DNA from: Phenylobacterium immobile (ATCC 35973)
GTDB taxonomy: Bacteria > Pseudomonadota > Alphaproteobacteria > Caulobacterales > Caulobacteraceae
Length of the DNA: 64,000 nucleotides
Assembly (NCBI RefSeq): GCF_001375595.1
Contig: NZ_CVJQ01000001.1
Coordinates: 2,693,001-2,757,000, forward strand
Reading direction: 5' to 3'
The notes beneath the pieces were generated by a model. It made no database searches and was not told the origin of the DNA. It saw nothing but the letters and a program-made list of their open reading frames with translations. Below, in pieces: positions 52,929 through 62,500 of this stretch. The first letter of the stretch is position 1, and every line of letters begins with the position of its first letter. The position numbers were made by a program, and so were the translations under genes.

Positions 52929-53708
52929 ATGAGCGGCAAGGTCGCCTCAATCTGGCGCTATCCGGTTAAGGGCTTTACGCCGGAAGCGCTCGACGCGGTT
53001 GAGATCGCGCCAGGTCGCGGGTTTCCCAACGATCGCATCTACGCCGTCGAGAACGGACCTAGCGGATTTGATCCGCAGAATCCCGCCTTCGTCTCCAAGC
53101 ACAAGTTCGCCGTCCTGGCCGCCATCCCGCAGGTCGCCGCGGCCCGCACCGCCTACGACGAGCGAACCCAGACCCTGAACGCCTCCGCGCCTGGCCACCC
53201 CGACATCCAGGCGCGGCTCGCAGATCCTGCGGGGCGTGAAGCCTTCACAGCATGGCTCGCCAAATTGATCGGCGCCGACGCGATCCGCGGGCCGCTAAGG
53301 GTGGTCGAGGGTCCGGGCCACCACTTCACCGACAACCCCCTGGGCCAGGTCTCGATCGTCAACCTCGAGAGCGTGCGCGAGCTCGGCCAGCGCATGGGCT
53401 GCGAGATCGATCCCCTGCGCTTCCGCGCCAATGTCTATGTGGAAGGCTGGCCGGCCTGGGCCGAGCTCGGCTGGGCTGGACGGTCGCTGCGGGTGGGCGG
53501 CGTCGAGACCACTGTCTTCAAGTCGATCGTCCGCTGCCTCGCCACCCACGTGGACCCGCAGACGGCCGAGCGCGATATAGAAGTCACCCGCGCCCTGTTC
53601 GACCACTACGGCCACGTGTTCTGCGGCGTCTATGTGCGCGCGGACCGCGCCGGCGCCGTCCAGGTCGGCGACGGCTGTCCAGAACCCCTTGCCCAGGACG
53701 TCCCATGA
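52929..53708 (+). CDS. MOSC-domain protein
   Basis: 259 residues. N-terminal MOSC_N-like beta region (VASIWRYPVKGFTPEAL...GFPNDRIYAVENG) and C-terminal MOSC domain with the conserved cysteine in SIVRCLATHVDP, and FCGVYVRADRAGAVQVGD. MOSC proteins bind molybdenum cofactor; relatives include mARC/YcbX reductases of N-hydroxylated compounds. Its stop overlaps the prmC ATG by four bases, so the two are coupled although unrelated in function. Confidence 0.85.
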   Translation: MSGKVASIWRYPVKGFTPEALDAVEIAPGRGFPNDRIYAVENGPSGFDPQNPAFVSKHKFAVLAAIPQVAAARTAYDERTQTLNASAPGHPDIQARLADPAGREAFTAWLAKLIGADAIRGPLRVVEGPGHHFTDNPLGQVSIVNLESVRELGQRMGCEIDPLRFRANVYVEGWPAWAELGWAGRSLRVGGVETTVFKSIVRCLATHVDPQTAERDIEVTRALFDHYGHVFCGVYVRADRAGAVQVGDGCPEPLAQDVP

Positions 53709-54589
53709 GCGACTCGTCTCCTCCTGAAAACTTGGTTCAGGCCTGGAAATCCGCCAAGAGCCGCCTCGAGGCCGCCGGCGTCCCCGGCCCCGTCATCGAT
53801 GCCCGCCTTCTCGTCGAGGCCGCCGCCGACGCCACGCGCGCCGACATTGTCACCGACCCTCACCGGCCGCTGACCGAGGCGCAGTCGGCGACCCTGGCGG
53901 ACTACATTGACCGCCGCACGCGGCGCGAGCCGGTCAGCCACATCCTCGGCCGCAAGGGCTTCTGGAAGATCATGCTGTCCGTGACGCCGGACGTCCTGAC
54001 GCCGCGGCCCGACACTGAGACCGTGGTCGAGGTCGCCCTGCGCGATTTCCCCGAGCAGGCCGCCTGGTCGATCCTCGACCTGGGCGTGGGCTCCGGTGCG
54101 ATCATCCTCTCACTGCTGGCCGAACGCCCCGCCGCCAAGGGCCTGGGCATTGACGTCTCCGAAGAAGCCCTCGCGGTGGCGCGGGAAAACGCTTCCAACC
54201 TGGGCCTCGCCAGCAAGCTCGCTCTCCTGCGCGGCGACTGGACCGCGGGCCTCGGCGACGCGAGCTTCGACCTCGTGGTCTCCAACCCGCCCTATATCGC
54301 CACCGACGTGATCGAGACGCTCGACCCGGAAGTTCGTGACCATGAGCCCCGGTTGGCGCTCGAAGGCGGCGCTGACGGCCTCGACGCCTATCGGACGCTG
54401 GCGCCGGAGATCCTGCGGGTGCTGAAACCGATGGGCCGCTTCGTCGTCGAGATCGGCTATGACCAGAAGGACGCGGTGGAGTCCCTGTTCCGGGCCGCCG
54501 GCGGCAGTGAGGTCCAGACGATCCGCGACCTCTCCGACCGAGACCGCGTTGTCACAGGCTTCAAGAACCCCTTGGCAACCGGGGTGTGA
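53705..54589 (+). CDS. prmC: Release factor glutamine methyltransferase PrmC (HemK)
   Basis: 294 residues. It methylates the glutamine of the GGQ motif in RF1 and RF2. N-terminal helical bundle (about 1-80), then SAM motif ILDLGVGSGAIILSLL and the catalytic VSNPPYIAT (NPPY). RREPVSHILGRKGFW and VLTPRPDTETVVE are typical PrmC stretches. Starts within the MOSC gene end (ATGA). Its usual neighbour prfA is separated from it by three genes here. Confidence 0.94.
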   Translation: MSDSSPPENLVQAWKSAKSRLEAAGVPGPVIDARLLVEAAADATRADIVTDPHRPLTEAQSATLADYIDRRTRREPVSHILGRKGFWKIMLSVTPDVLTPRPDTETVVEVALRDFPEQAAWSILDLGVGSGAIILSLLAERPAAKGLGIDVSEEALAVARENASNLGLASKLALLRGDWTAGLGDASFDLVVSNPPYIATDVIETLDPEVRDHEPRLALEGGADGLDAYRTLAPEILRVLKPMGRFVVEIGYDQKDAVESLFRAAGGSEVQTIRDLSDRDRVVTGFKNPLATGV

Positions 54590-54818
54590 GCGGCTACATC
54601 ACATTCGTCTCCACCCACCTTCGGATACCGGACGAGCGCCCCTTGAGGGTCGCCGCCGCGAAACGGCAGGCGCGGCGCTTCTCACCAGGCATTTCGCCAA
54701 GAGCACGGGCGGGGACTTAGGATCACCTTGTATTTCCGCTGGGCTTAAGGCTTGGCGCTTAGGAAGGTCACGCGGTTCCCCGACATGCGGCTCCGGCCCC
54801 GGGGAGAGTCCAGGCGGT

Positions 54819-54824
54819 TATAAT
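54819..54824 (+). promoter_or_regulatory. TATAAT box directly before the DUF4167 gene
   Basis: An exact -10 consensus TATAAT ends one base before the ATG at 54826. If it is a promoter, transcription would start near 54831, inside that codon's reading frame, so translation would begin at the second ATG (54844) or be leaderless. The gap 54590-54825 is otherwise without a gene. Confidence 0.4.
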
Positions 54825-54825
54825 A

Positions 54826-55830
54826 ATGCGAGATTTCAAGGGTATGAAGCGCCAGCGTGGGCGCAACCGCGGTGGCGGAAGCAGCGGGGGCAAGCCCCAG
54901 CAGCAGAACGCCAATCGGGCCTTCGACTCCAACGGTCCTGAAGGCGTCAAGGTGCGCGGAGCCGCCCAGCACGTCTTCGAAAAGTACCAGCAACTGGCGC
55001 GCGACGCCTCCTCGGCCGGGGACCGTGTCCTCGCCGAGAATTATCTGCAGCACGCCGAACACTATTTCCGTCTGCTGCGCGCCATGCAGCCGAACCGGCC
55101 GGCGTCGGAATTCCTGGTCCGCGACCAGTTCTCCTCCGGCTTCGACATCGACTTCGAGGACGAAGGCGCCCAGGCCCAGGCCCAGGCCGCCGACGAAGCG
55201 GCCGCCGAGGCCCAGCAGAACCCACAGCAGCCTGAAGCCGAAAGCGCCGAACGCTCGGCCTGGCAGGGCGACCGGCCCCGCGAGGAGCGCCAACGCGAAG
55301 ATCGGTCCCGGGAAGACCGTCAGCGCGACGACCGCCCGCGCAACTTCGACAATGGCCAGAACGGCCAGCAGCGCAGCCGCTGGCGCGACGACCGCGGCGA
55401 GCGCACCGATCGCAACTTCGATCGTCCCCGTGATGAGCGTCCCCGTGAGGATCGGGCCCGTGAAGATCGCCCGCGCGACGACCGCCCGCGTGAAGATCGC
55501 CAGCGCGATGAACGTCCCCGCGAAGATCGCGCCCAGCGTGAAGACCGCGGGCCGCGTGAGGATCGCCCGCAGCGTGAAGACCGCGCGCCGCGCGAGGATC
55601 GCGTCCGCGAGGATCGTCCCGAGGTCGAGGAACGCCGTGGTCCGGTGCTGCGCGACGCTGACGGCGGCGAGAGCCATGCGCCGGCCTTCCTGAGCGCGGC
55701 CCCCGCCCCGCGTCCCGAACTTCGGGCCGAGCCGCGGACCGAAGCGAGTGAGGAAGAGCCGGCCCGTCGCCCGCGCCGTGCGCCGCGCGCCGCCAAGCCG
55801 GCCCGCGATCGGGACACCGAAGAAGCATAG
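54826..55830 (+). CDS. DUF4167 protein with Arg/Asp-rich repeat tail
   Basis: 334 residues. Basic N-terminus (MKRQRGRNRGGG), then the DUF4167 core (about 38-90): VKVRGAAQHVFEKYQQLARDASSAGDRVLAENYLQHAEHYFRLL. A disordered tail follows, with many REDR/RDDR-type repeats (149-266) and a basic end. The family is alphaproteobacterial and usually lies beside prmC; RNA or ribosome binding is suspected from the basic composition, but no function is proven. An alternative ATG is at 54844. Confidence 0.85.
   Translation: MRDFKGMKRQRGRNRGGGSSGGKPQQQNANRAFDSNGPEGVKVRGAAQHVFEKYQQLARDASSAGDRVLAENYLQHAEHYFRLLRAMQPNRPASEFLVRDQFSSGFDIDFEDEGAQAQAQAADEAAAEAQQNPQQPEAESAERSAWQGDRPREERQREDRSREDRQRDDRPRNFDNGQNGQQRSRWRDDRGERTDRNFDRPRDERPREDRAREDRPRDDRPREDRQRDERPREDRAQREDRGPREDRPQREDRAPREDRVREDRPEVEERRGPVLRDADGGESHAPAFLSAAPAPRPELRAEPRTEASEEEPARRPRRAPRAAKPARDRDTEEA
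55270..55623 (+). repeat. Coding microsatellite-like repeat in the DUF4167 gene
   Basis: Encodes residues 149-266, a run of units such as REDR, RDDR and PRDER with Pro, Ala or Gln between them. At DNA level CGTGAAGATCGC-like units recur. Such tracts can change copy number by slippage, keeping frame because units are multiples of three. Confidence 0.75.
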
Positions 55831-55893
55831 CGGCTGCTCGCCGTCGCCTAACCGACGGTTGCGATAGCCTGGAAAGGCGCGTTAGCTGAGGCC

Positions 55894-56382
55894 ATGGGAT
55901 CGGCATGCCATCATCACGAGGCCGAAGACGGGCCGGGCCTCGCCGATGGCGCCCTGGCCAGCGCGCTCGCGGCCGCGGAAATGCGCTGCGTCACCACCGC
56001 CGAACGGCTGACGCCGCCGCGCCGGCGCGTGCTGGAGTTGTTGCTGCGAGCTGATGGTCCGCGCAAGGCCTACGACCTGATCGCCGACTTCGGTGAGAGC
56101 GGCGCCCCTGCCAAGCCGCCCACCGTCTATCGGGCGCTGGAGTTCCTTGAGCGCCTGGGCTTCGCCCACCGCATCGAGAGCATGAACGCCTATGTGCCCT
56201 GTCGGCTGAACACCGCCGAGCATCGGGCCGCATTTCTGATCTGCGAATGCTGTGGCGCGGCCGAGGAGTTCGAACCCGACTTCTCGGTTCAGATCGCCGC
56301 CGCTGCAGCTCGCGGTTATGAGCTCCGGGCCCTCAACCTGGAAGCCCGTGGCCTCTGCGCTGGCTGCCGGGCCGAGGCCTGA
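55894..56382 (+). CDS. zur: Zinc uptake regulator Zur (Fur family)
   Basis: 162 residues. Winged helix with LTPPRRRVLELLLRADGPRKAYDLI and PPTVYRALEFLERLGFAHRI. Structural zinc pairs Cys117-x2-Cys120 (CECCG) and Cys155-x2-Cys158 (CAGC); regulatory-site candidates Cys103 and His110 (PCRLNTAEHR). The N-terminus has CHHHEAED. Pattern and lack of the Fur His cluster point to Zur rather than Fur. It should repress zinc-uptake genes when zinc is plentiful, including the TonB receptor at 6002 with a matching box. DUF924 follows after two bases. Confidence 0.9.
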   Translation: MGSACHHHEAEDGPGLADGALASALAAAEMRCVTTAERLTPPRRRVLELLLRADGPRKAYDLIADFGESGAPAKPPTVYRALEFLERLGFAHRIESMNAYVPCRLNTAEHRAAFLICECCGAAEEFEPDFSVQIAAAAARGYELRALNLEARGLCAGCRAEA

Positions 56383-56384
56383 CT

Positions 56385-56930
56385 TTGACTCTTTCCCCCG
56401 CTTCCGTGATCGAGGTCTGGAAGGATGCAGGGCCTGCGCAATGGTTCGCCAAGTCGCTGAGCTTCGACCAGGCGCTGCGCGCTCACTTTGAGGTCCCGCA
56501 CTTCTTCGCCGCCTCGGGCGGCCACGACGACTGGGCGGAAACGGCGGACGGCGCGCTCGCCCTCCTGATCCTGCTGGATCAGATTCCGCGCAATCTGTTC
56601 CGCGAGTCCGGCCACGCCTTCGCCACCGACGGCAAGGCCCGCAAGATCGCCCGCGAGGCGATCGCCGCCGGCCACGATTTGTCGACCGAGCCGCTGCTCA
56701 GGCCCTTCTTCTACCTGCCCTTCGAACATGCCGAGGACCTGGCCGACCAGGACTTCGGCTTGGCGGCGATGGAACGCGGCGAGGTCGACCCCGACACCCT
56801 GAAATGGGGTCGCCTGCATCGCGACATCATCGTGCGCTTCGGCCGTTTCCCGCACCGCAACGCCGCTCTGGGCCGCATGACCACCCCCGAGGAACAGGCC
56901 TTCCTGGATGAGGGCGGCTTCGCCGGCTGA
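56385..56930 (+). CDS. DUF924 family protein
   Basis: 181 residues. All-helical, TPR-like. Family stretches: [70 protein letters not shown] and [17 protein letters not shown]924 function is unknown. The start is TTG at 56385, two bases after the zur stop, so translation is probably coupled. It is not clearly linked to zinc. Confidence 0.87.
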   Translation: MTLSPASVIEVWKDAGPAQWFAKSLSFDQALRAHFEVPHFFAASGGHDDWAETADGALALLILLDQIPRNLFRESGHAFATDGKARKIAREAIAAGHDLSTEPLLRPFFYLPFEHAEDLADQDFGLAAMERGEVDPDTLKWGRLHRDIIVRFGRFPHRNAALGRMTTPEEQAFLDEGGFAG

Positions 56931-57003
56931 ATTGTGGATGGGTTGGAGTTCAAACTCCGCCGCAAGCGCGAATCGGTTGAGCGTGCCGGTTGGAGACTTC
57001 GCG

Positions 57004-57846
57004 ATGAACGCCCACGTTGAGATCAAGGTCGAAGCTGTCGATGCGCCTGCGCTCGAGCAGCCCTATCTCGACCTGCTTGCCGACATCCTGGTCAATGGCG
57101 TCGAACGCGGCGACCGCACGGGCGTTGGCACGCTCGGCGTCTTCGGCCGGCAGATGCGCTTTGATCTGGCCCGCGGCTTTCCGTTGCTGACCACCAAGAA
57201 AGTCCATCGCAAGTCGGTCGTCCTCGAGCTCCTCTGGTTCCTGCGGGGCGACACCAATGTCCGCTGGCTGCAGGAGCGAGGCGTCTCGATCTGGGATGAG
57301 TGGGCCGACGCCGAAGGCGAACTTGGCCCCGTCTACGGCCGCCAGTGGCGATCCTGGACCGCCCCGGACGGCAGGGTGATCGACCAGATCGCCAATGTCG
57401 TCGAGGCGATCCGCAAGAGCCCCTACAGCCGCCGGCATGTGGTCAGCGCCTGGAACCCGGCCGACGTGGACGACATGGCCCTTCCCCCCTGCCACTGCCT
57501 GTTCCAGTTCTTCGTGGCGGAAGGCAGACTGTCCTGCCAGCTCTACCAGCGTTCGGCCGATGTCTTCCTCGGCGTGCCCTTCAACATTGCCAGCTACGCC
57601 CTGCTGACGGCGATGATGGCCAAGGCGACGGGCCTTCTGCCTGGTGAGTTCATCCACACACTGGGCGACGCGCACCTCTATCTGAACCACGTCGAGCAAG
57701 CGAAGCTGCAACTGACCCGCGCGCCCATGGCCGCCCCGGTGCTGACCCTGGCCGACAAGACCGAGCTCTTCGACTTCACCTTTGAAGACGTGACGCTCAG
57801 CGGCTACCGCGCCCATCCGGCGATATCCGCGCCGATCGCCGTCTAG
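57004..57846 (+). CDS. thyA: Thymidylate synthase
   Basis: 280 residues. Makes dTMP from dUMP with methylene-tetrahydrofolate. [21 protein letters not shown] at the N-terminus, catalytic Cys163 in [13 protein letters not shown], the nucleotide-binding [20 protein letters not shown], and [12 protein letters not shown]. The ATG at 57004 is chosen for family fit. folA follows three bases later; ThyA turns the cofactor into dihydrofolate and FolA restores it, a classic pair. Confidence 0.96.
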   Translation: MNAHVEIKVEAVDAPALEQPYLDLLADILVNGVERGDRTGVGTLGVFGRQMRFDLARGFPLLTTKKVHRKSVVLELLWFLRGDTNVRWLQERGVSIWDEWADAEGELGPVYGRQWRSWTAPDGRVIDQIANVVEAIRKSPYSRRHVVSAWNPADVDDMALPPCHCLFQFFVAEGRLSCQLYQRSADVFLGVPFNIASYALLTAMMAKATGLLPGEFIHTLGDAHLYLNHVEQAKLQLTRAPMAAPVLTLADKTELFDFTFEDVTLSGYRAHPAISAPIAV

Positions 57847-57849
57847 CGC

Positions 57850-58365
57850 ATGCCCGTCATCCTCTCGGCGGGGCCGATCGCGCGCGACCGCAACGGCGTC
57901 ATCGGCAAGGGCGGCGCCCTGCCCTGGCGACTGAAATCCGACATGGCGATCTTCCGCGCCGTCACCATGGGCAAGCCGGTCATCATGGGCCGCAAGACCT
58001 GGGACAGCCTGCCCAAGAAGCCGCTGGTGGGTCGCACCAACATCGTCCTTTCGCGCGACGGCTCATTCGAACCGCAGGGCGCGATTGTCTGCGAGACCTT
58101 TTCGGAGGCTTTCGGCATCGGCCGCGACCAGGCCGAGGATGACAGCCGCGACGAGGTCTGCGTGATCGGCGGCGCGTCGATCTTCGAACTGGCTCTGGCC
58201 CGCGCCCGGCGGCTTTACCTCACCGAGGTCGACGCCGAGGTCGAAGGCGACGTGCGCCTGTCACCGATCGACGAGACCGGATGGCGCGAGGTCCGCACGC
58301 AGCATTACCCAGCTTCGGACGACGACCAATACGCCTTCACGTTCAGAGTGCTTGAGCGGGGTTAG
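57850..58365 (+). CDS. folA: Dihydrofolate reductase
   Basis: 171 residues. Reduces dihydrofolate with NADPH. IARDRNGVIGKGGALPWRLKSDMAIFRAVTMGKPVIMGRKTWDSLP contains the Met20-type loop, the active-site Asp and the NADPH phosphate-binding MGRKTW. VIGGASIFE is the second NADPH motif. Starts three bases after thyA. Its end overlaps an opposite-strand small gene by four bases. Confidence 0.95.
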   Translation: MPVILSAGPIARDRNGVIGKGGALPWRLKSDMAIFRAVTMGKPVIMGRKTWDSLPKKPLVGRTNIVLSRDGSFEPQGAIVCETFSEAFGIGRDQAEDDSRDEVCVIGGASIFELALARARRLYLTEVDAEVEGDVRLSPIDETGWREVRTQHYPASDDDQYAFTFRVLERG

Positions 58366-58646
58366 CGCCGTTCTTCCCAGCCGGTGGCCACCCAGTTGTG
58401 GCCGCCGATATGGCGCGCTTCGATCACGCCGTCGGTGCGGGCCTTGGAGGTTCGGCGCGCCCGCAGCGACAGGCTGGTGAGCGCGAGCAGCGCGCTGGAG
58501 ATCACCGCGAGGACCGCCACGGTGGCGGCGAAGAAGACGGCCAGAAGGACGCCCACGACCACGAAGGCCGCCATGGCCAGCGCCGCGCCAGCAGCGGACA
58601 GGCTGCGCAGGGCCGAGCCCTGACCGACGATGAAACTCTTCATCAT
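58362..58646 (-). CDS. Small membrane protein of unknown function
   Basis: 94 residues. Two adjacent hydrophobic stretches (about 17-55, AALAMAAFVVVGVLLAVFFAATVAVLAVISSALLAL) followed by a basic tail ending in HIGGHNWVATGWEERR. Start at the first of a tandem ATG pair at 58646; an ATG at 58703 would add 19 residues. No family is recognised. Convergent with folA, overlapping by four bases. Confidence 0.58.
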   Translation of the reverse strand: MMKSFIVGQGSALRSLSAAGAALAMAAFVVVGVLLAVFFAATVAVLAVISSALLALTSLSLRARRTSKARTDGVIEARHIGGHNWVATGWEERR

Positions 58647-58770
58647 GCTCTTCGACGTCCCTGAAGCTCCGCGGCGTCGCCAACGGGCCTGTAAACAATC
58701 CATGACAGTATGTCGGCGCCGGACCGCCCTGCGTCAACTGCGACCAGGGCTGGCGGGTTCAATCGCCGCA

Positions 58771-59466
58771 TTATGCAGCGCCAACCAGGCCCTGAGCCCG
58801 GCGTTCGCGCATCGCTGCGTCGAAGGCGGCGTTGATCGCGGCCGCCTTGGCCTCGGCCACCTGGATGAACTCGTCGGGCAGGCCCCGCGCCCGGGCTCGG
58901 TCAGGATGGGCCTCCGACAGCTGGGCCTTCCAGGCGGCGCGCAGTTCGGCGTCCGGCGCATCATGAGGTACGCCCAGAATGACATAGGGATCGTTGGCGT
59001 CCGCGCCGAGGTGCGTGGCGCGGATGCGCCGGAACGTCAGCTCCGACTGACCGAACAGTTCTGACACTCGCTGCAGATAGGTCATCTCCTCGGCGGTCAC
59101 GGCGCCGTCGGAGGTGGCGACAAAGAACAGGCCGTCGAGGACATCCTCAAGGATTTGCGGGCAACCGCGATAGCGCTTGGCCAGGCGCCGCGCATAGCTT
59201 TCGAAGCCGCGGGTCGTCTGGCGGGCCAGCTGGTACAGCCGCCGCACGTTGCCCTCGCTCTCCGGCTCGGCCTGGAAGATCTCTGAGAAGGCCAGATACT
59301 CGCCCGCGTCGGCGCGCCCATCGGCCTTGGCGAGCTTCGCGCCGAGCGCCGTCACCGCCGTTGAAAAGGCGGGGTCCTGGCCGGGGAGACCAGCCGGGCA
59401 TTCGGCGCATTCCGCCTCGTCAAGATTGCGGACGGCAAGACCGGCGATGTTGCGCCAGAAGCTCAT
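58771..59466 (-). CDS. djlA: DnaJ-domain co-chaperone with TerB-like domain (DjlA-like)
   Basis: 231 residues. TerB-like helical domain (about 30-145, FSTAVTALGAKLAKADGRADAGEY and LFFVATSDGAVTAEEMTYLQRV, each with the Asp-Gly metal-loop pattern). A C-terminal J domain follows (about 158-222), with YVILGVPHDAPDAELRAAWKAQLSEAHPDR carrying the HPD tripeptide (187-189). It stimulates DnaK. Unlike Escherichia coli DjlA it has no clear N-terminal membrane segment. Confidence 0.85.
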   Translation of the reverse strand: MSFWRNIAGLAVRNLDEAECAECPAGLPGQDPAFSTAVTALGAKLAKADGRADAGEYLAFSEIFQAEPESEGNVRRLYQLARQTTRGFESYARRLAKRYRGCPQILEDVLDGLFFVATSDGAVTAEEMTYLQRVSELFGQSELTFRRIRATHLGADANDPYVILGVPHDAPDAELRAAWKAQLSEAHPDRARARGLPDEFIQVAEAKAAAINAAFDAAMRERRAQGLVGAA

Positions 59467-59559
59467 AGATGTTCGAAGGCCTCAAGAGTGTGGCCGCGGC
59501 AAGGCGATCTGCGGCGATGTCGGATCATAGGCCCAAACGCGCGGGCGCGGGGTTAAGTT

Positions 59560-62500
59560 TTGGACAGGCGGTGGCGCTTCTTCATCGATCGTGGCGGAAC
59601 CTTCACCGACGTGATCGGCGTGGGCCCGGACAACGTCGAGACGACGCTCAAACTGCCATCCGCCTCACCGGCCTATGCGGACGCCGCCGTTGAGGCCATG
59701 CGCCGGATCCTGGGCGTCGCGCCGGCCGCGCCCTTCCCGGCCGAGCGGGTCGCGGCGGTCAAGATGGCCACCACCGTGGCCACCAACGCCCTGCTGGAAC
59801 GCACCGGCGCCAAGACCCTGTTCGTCACCACCGAAGGCTTCGGCGACGTCCTGGCCATCGGCGATCAGATGCGGCCGGATCTCTTCGCCATCGACATCCA
59901 GCGCCCCGCGCCGCTCTACGCCGGCGTCGTCGAGGCGCGCGAACGACTGACCGCTGACGGCTCGGTCCAGCTGGCCCTGGATGAAGCCGACCTGGCCGCT
60001 CAATTCACCGCCGCGATCAGTGAAGGCTACGAGGCCTGCGCGATCGCCTTCCTGCACGCTGACCTCAATCCCACCCACGAACGGCTCGCCGCATCCCTGG
60101 CCCGGGCCGCTGGCTTCGCCTTTGTGGTCACTGGCGCGGAGGTCTCACCCCTGCCGCGATTCATTCCCCGGGCCGAGACCGCCGTCGCCGACGGCTATCT
60201 GACGCCGGCGCTGCAGGCCTATGTCCGGCGCGTGGCCGAGGCGATCGGCGATGCGCCCCTCTATTTCATGACCTCGGCCGGCGGTCTGGTGTCGGCCGAG
60301 GGTTTCCGCGGCCGCGACGCGGTTGTGTCCGGCCCGGCCGGCGGGGTGGTCGGCGTCGGCCGCACGGCGCTGGCGGCGGGCGGGGCGGCCACCCTCGGCT
60401 TCGACATGGGCGGCACCTCCACTGACGTCAGCCGCTTCGCCGGAACACTGGAGCGTCGCGACCGGGCCAAGGTCGCCGGCGTGAGGCTTCGAAGCCCGAT
60501 GCTCGACGTCGAGACGGTCGCAGCGGGCGGCGGCTCCATCCTGTTGTTCGACGGCCTGCGCGCCCGCGTCGGCCCCGCAAGCGCCGGGGCCCGCCCAGGC
60601 CCCGCCTGCTACGGGCTAGGGGGGCCGGCGACGGTCACCGACGCCAATCTGGTTCTTGGCCGGCTTGATCCCGCGGCCTTTCCGGCGGTGTTCGGCGCCG
60701 GCGGCGACCAACAGCTGGACGTCGAGGCGGCGCGCGAGGCGCTGACCGACCTGGCTCTCGCCATGGGCCTGTCCGTCGAAGCCGCCGCCGAGGGCTTCCT
60801 CGCGGTGGCTGTCGAACAGATGGCCCAGGCGGTCGGTCGCATCTCCACCGAGCGCGGCTTTGACCCCCGCGACCATACCCTCACCGCATTCGGCGGCGCG
60901 GCCGGCCAGGTCGCCTGCCAGATGGCCGAGGCGCTGGGCGTCCGCGAAGTCCTTTGCCCACGCTACGCGAGTGTCCTGTCGGCCTGGGGTGTCGGACAGG
61001 CGCAGGTCACAGCCTTGCGGCAGGCGGGCGTCGAGCAGCCGCTCAGTCCGGGCGGGCTCGCCGCCGCCGACGCCGCCTTCAAGGCGCTCGAGGGCGAAGC
61101 TCACGCCGATCTCGCCCGCCAAGGGGCGCGGGCCGGCGAAACGCGTCGGAGGCTGAGGCTGCGTTACGACGGGGCCGACGCGGAGCTATCGGTCCCGCCC
61201 GGGACCGAGGCGGAGGTTCGCGCAGCCTTCGAAACCGCGCACCGCCGGCTCTTCGGCTTCGCCGAGCCCGACCGAACGATCCTGATCGCCGCTGTAGAGG
61301 CCGAGGCCACCTCCCAGAGTGACGCCGTCGAAGTCACGACCGTCTCGACGCCGGCGCGCCCTGGAGAGCCGAAAGCCGACACGAGGCTCTATGTCGACGG
61401 CGCCTGGCGGGACGCGCCGATTGTCGACGCCGACGACCTTTCGACCCTCGACGGGCCCGCGCTGATCCTGCGCCACGACACCCAGATCGCGCTGCTGGCG
61501 GGTTGGCGAGCGACAGCGCGGGACGGAGGCCTGATCCGGCTCTCGCGCCTGGCTGATGCGCCGCGCGCCGCGCCAACTGACCAGGACGTCGCCGATCCGG
61601 TGACCCTGGAGCTGTTCAACCGCCGCTTCATGGGCGTCGCCGAAGCCATGGGCGCGGCCCTCGAGCGCACGGCCCAGTCCGTGAACATCAAGGAGCGCCT
61701 GGATTTCTCCTGCGCGCTTTTTGACCCGCAGGGCGGTCTGGTGGCCAATGCGCCGCACATGCCGGTCCACCTGGGCAGCATGGGGGCCTCTGTCCGCGCC
61801 GTGCGCGCGCGCCATCCGACCCTGCGGCCGGGCGAGGCCTTCGCACTGAACAATCCCTACGCCGGCGGCACCCACCTGCCGGACATCACCGTCGTAGCCC
61901 CGATATTCCTCGATCCCGCAGACGCTGAGCCCGCCTTCTATGTCGCCGCGCGCGGGCATCACGCCGACGTGGGCGGCGTTCAGCCGGGCTCAATGCCGCC
62001 CTTCTCGACAGATATCGGCCAGGAAGGGGTGATGCTGGACGCCCTGCCGATCATGCGCGACGGCGCCTTCCTGACCGACGCGGTGCGGGCGGCCCTGACA
62101 GCGGGGGCCTGGCCGGCGCGTCTGCCGGAGCGCAATATCGCAGACCTCAAGGCCCAGATCGCCGCCTGCGAGGCCGGCGCTGCGGCTGTCCTGGCGATGA
62201 TCGCGGCCCACGGCGCGGCGACCGTCACGCGCTATATGGGCTTCGTACAGCGCAACGCCGCCCAGGCGGTCCGCCGCGCGCTCGGCCGCCTGCACGATGG
62301 CGAATCCCGCGTGCCCATGGACGGCGGCGGCGAAATCGCTGTCACCGTGCGCGTCGAAGGCGATCACGCCATCCTCGATTTCACGGCGAGCAGCGACCAG
62401 CTCGGCTCGAACTTCAATGCGCCCGCGGCGATCGTGGATGCAGCGGTCCTCTACGTGTTCCGCACGCTGGTGAATGACGACATCCCGCTGAACGCCGGCT

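Noticed and set aside
55270-55623. CRISPR-like or tandem non-coding repeat
   Set aside because: The repeated units are short, degenerate, in frame and encode the Arg/Asp-rich tail of DUF4167; no spacers of constant length.
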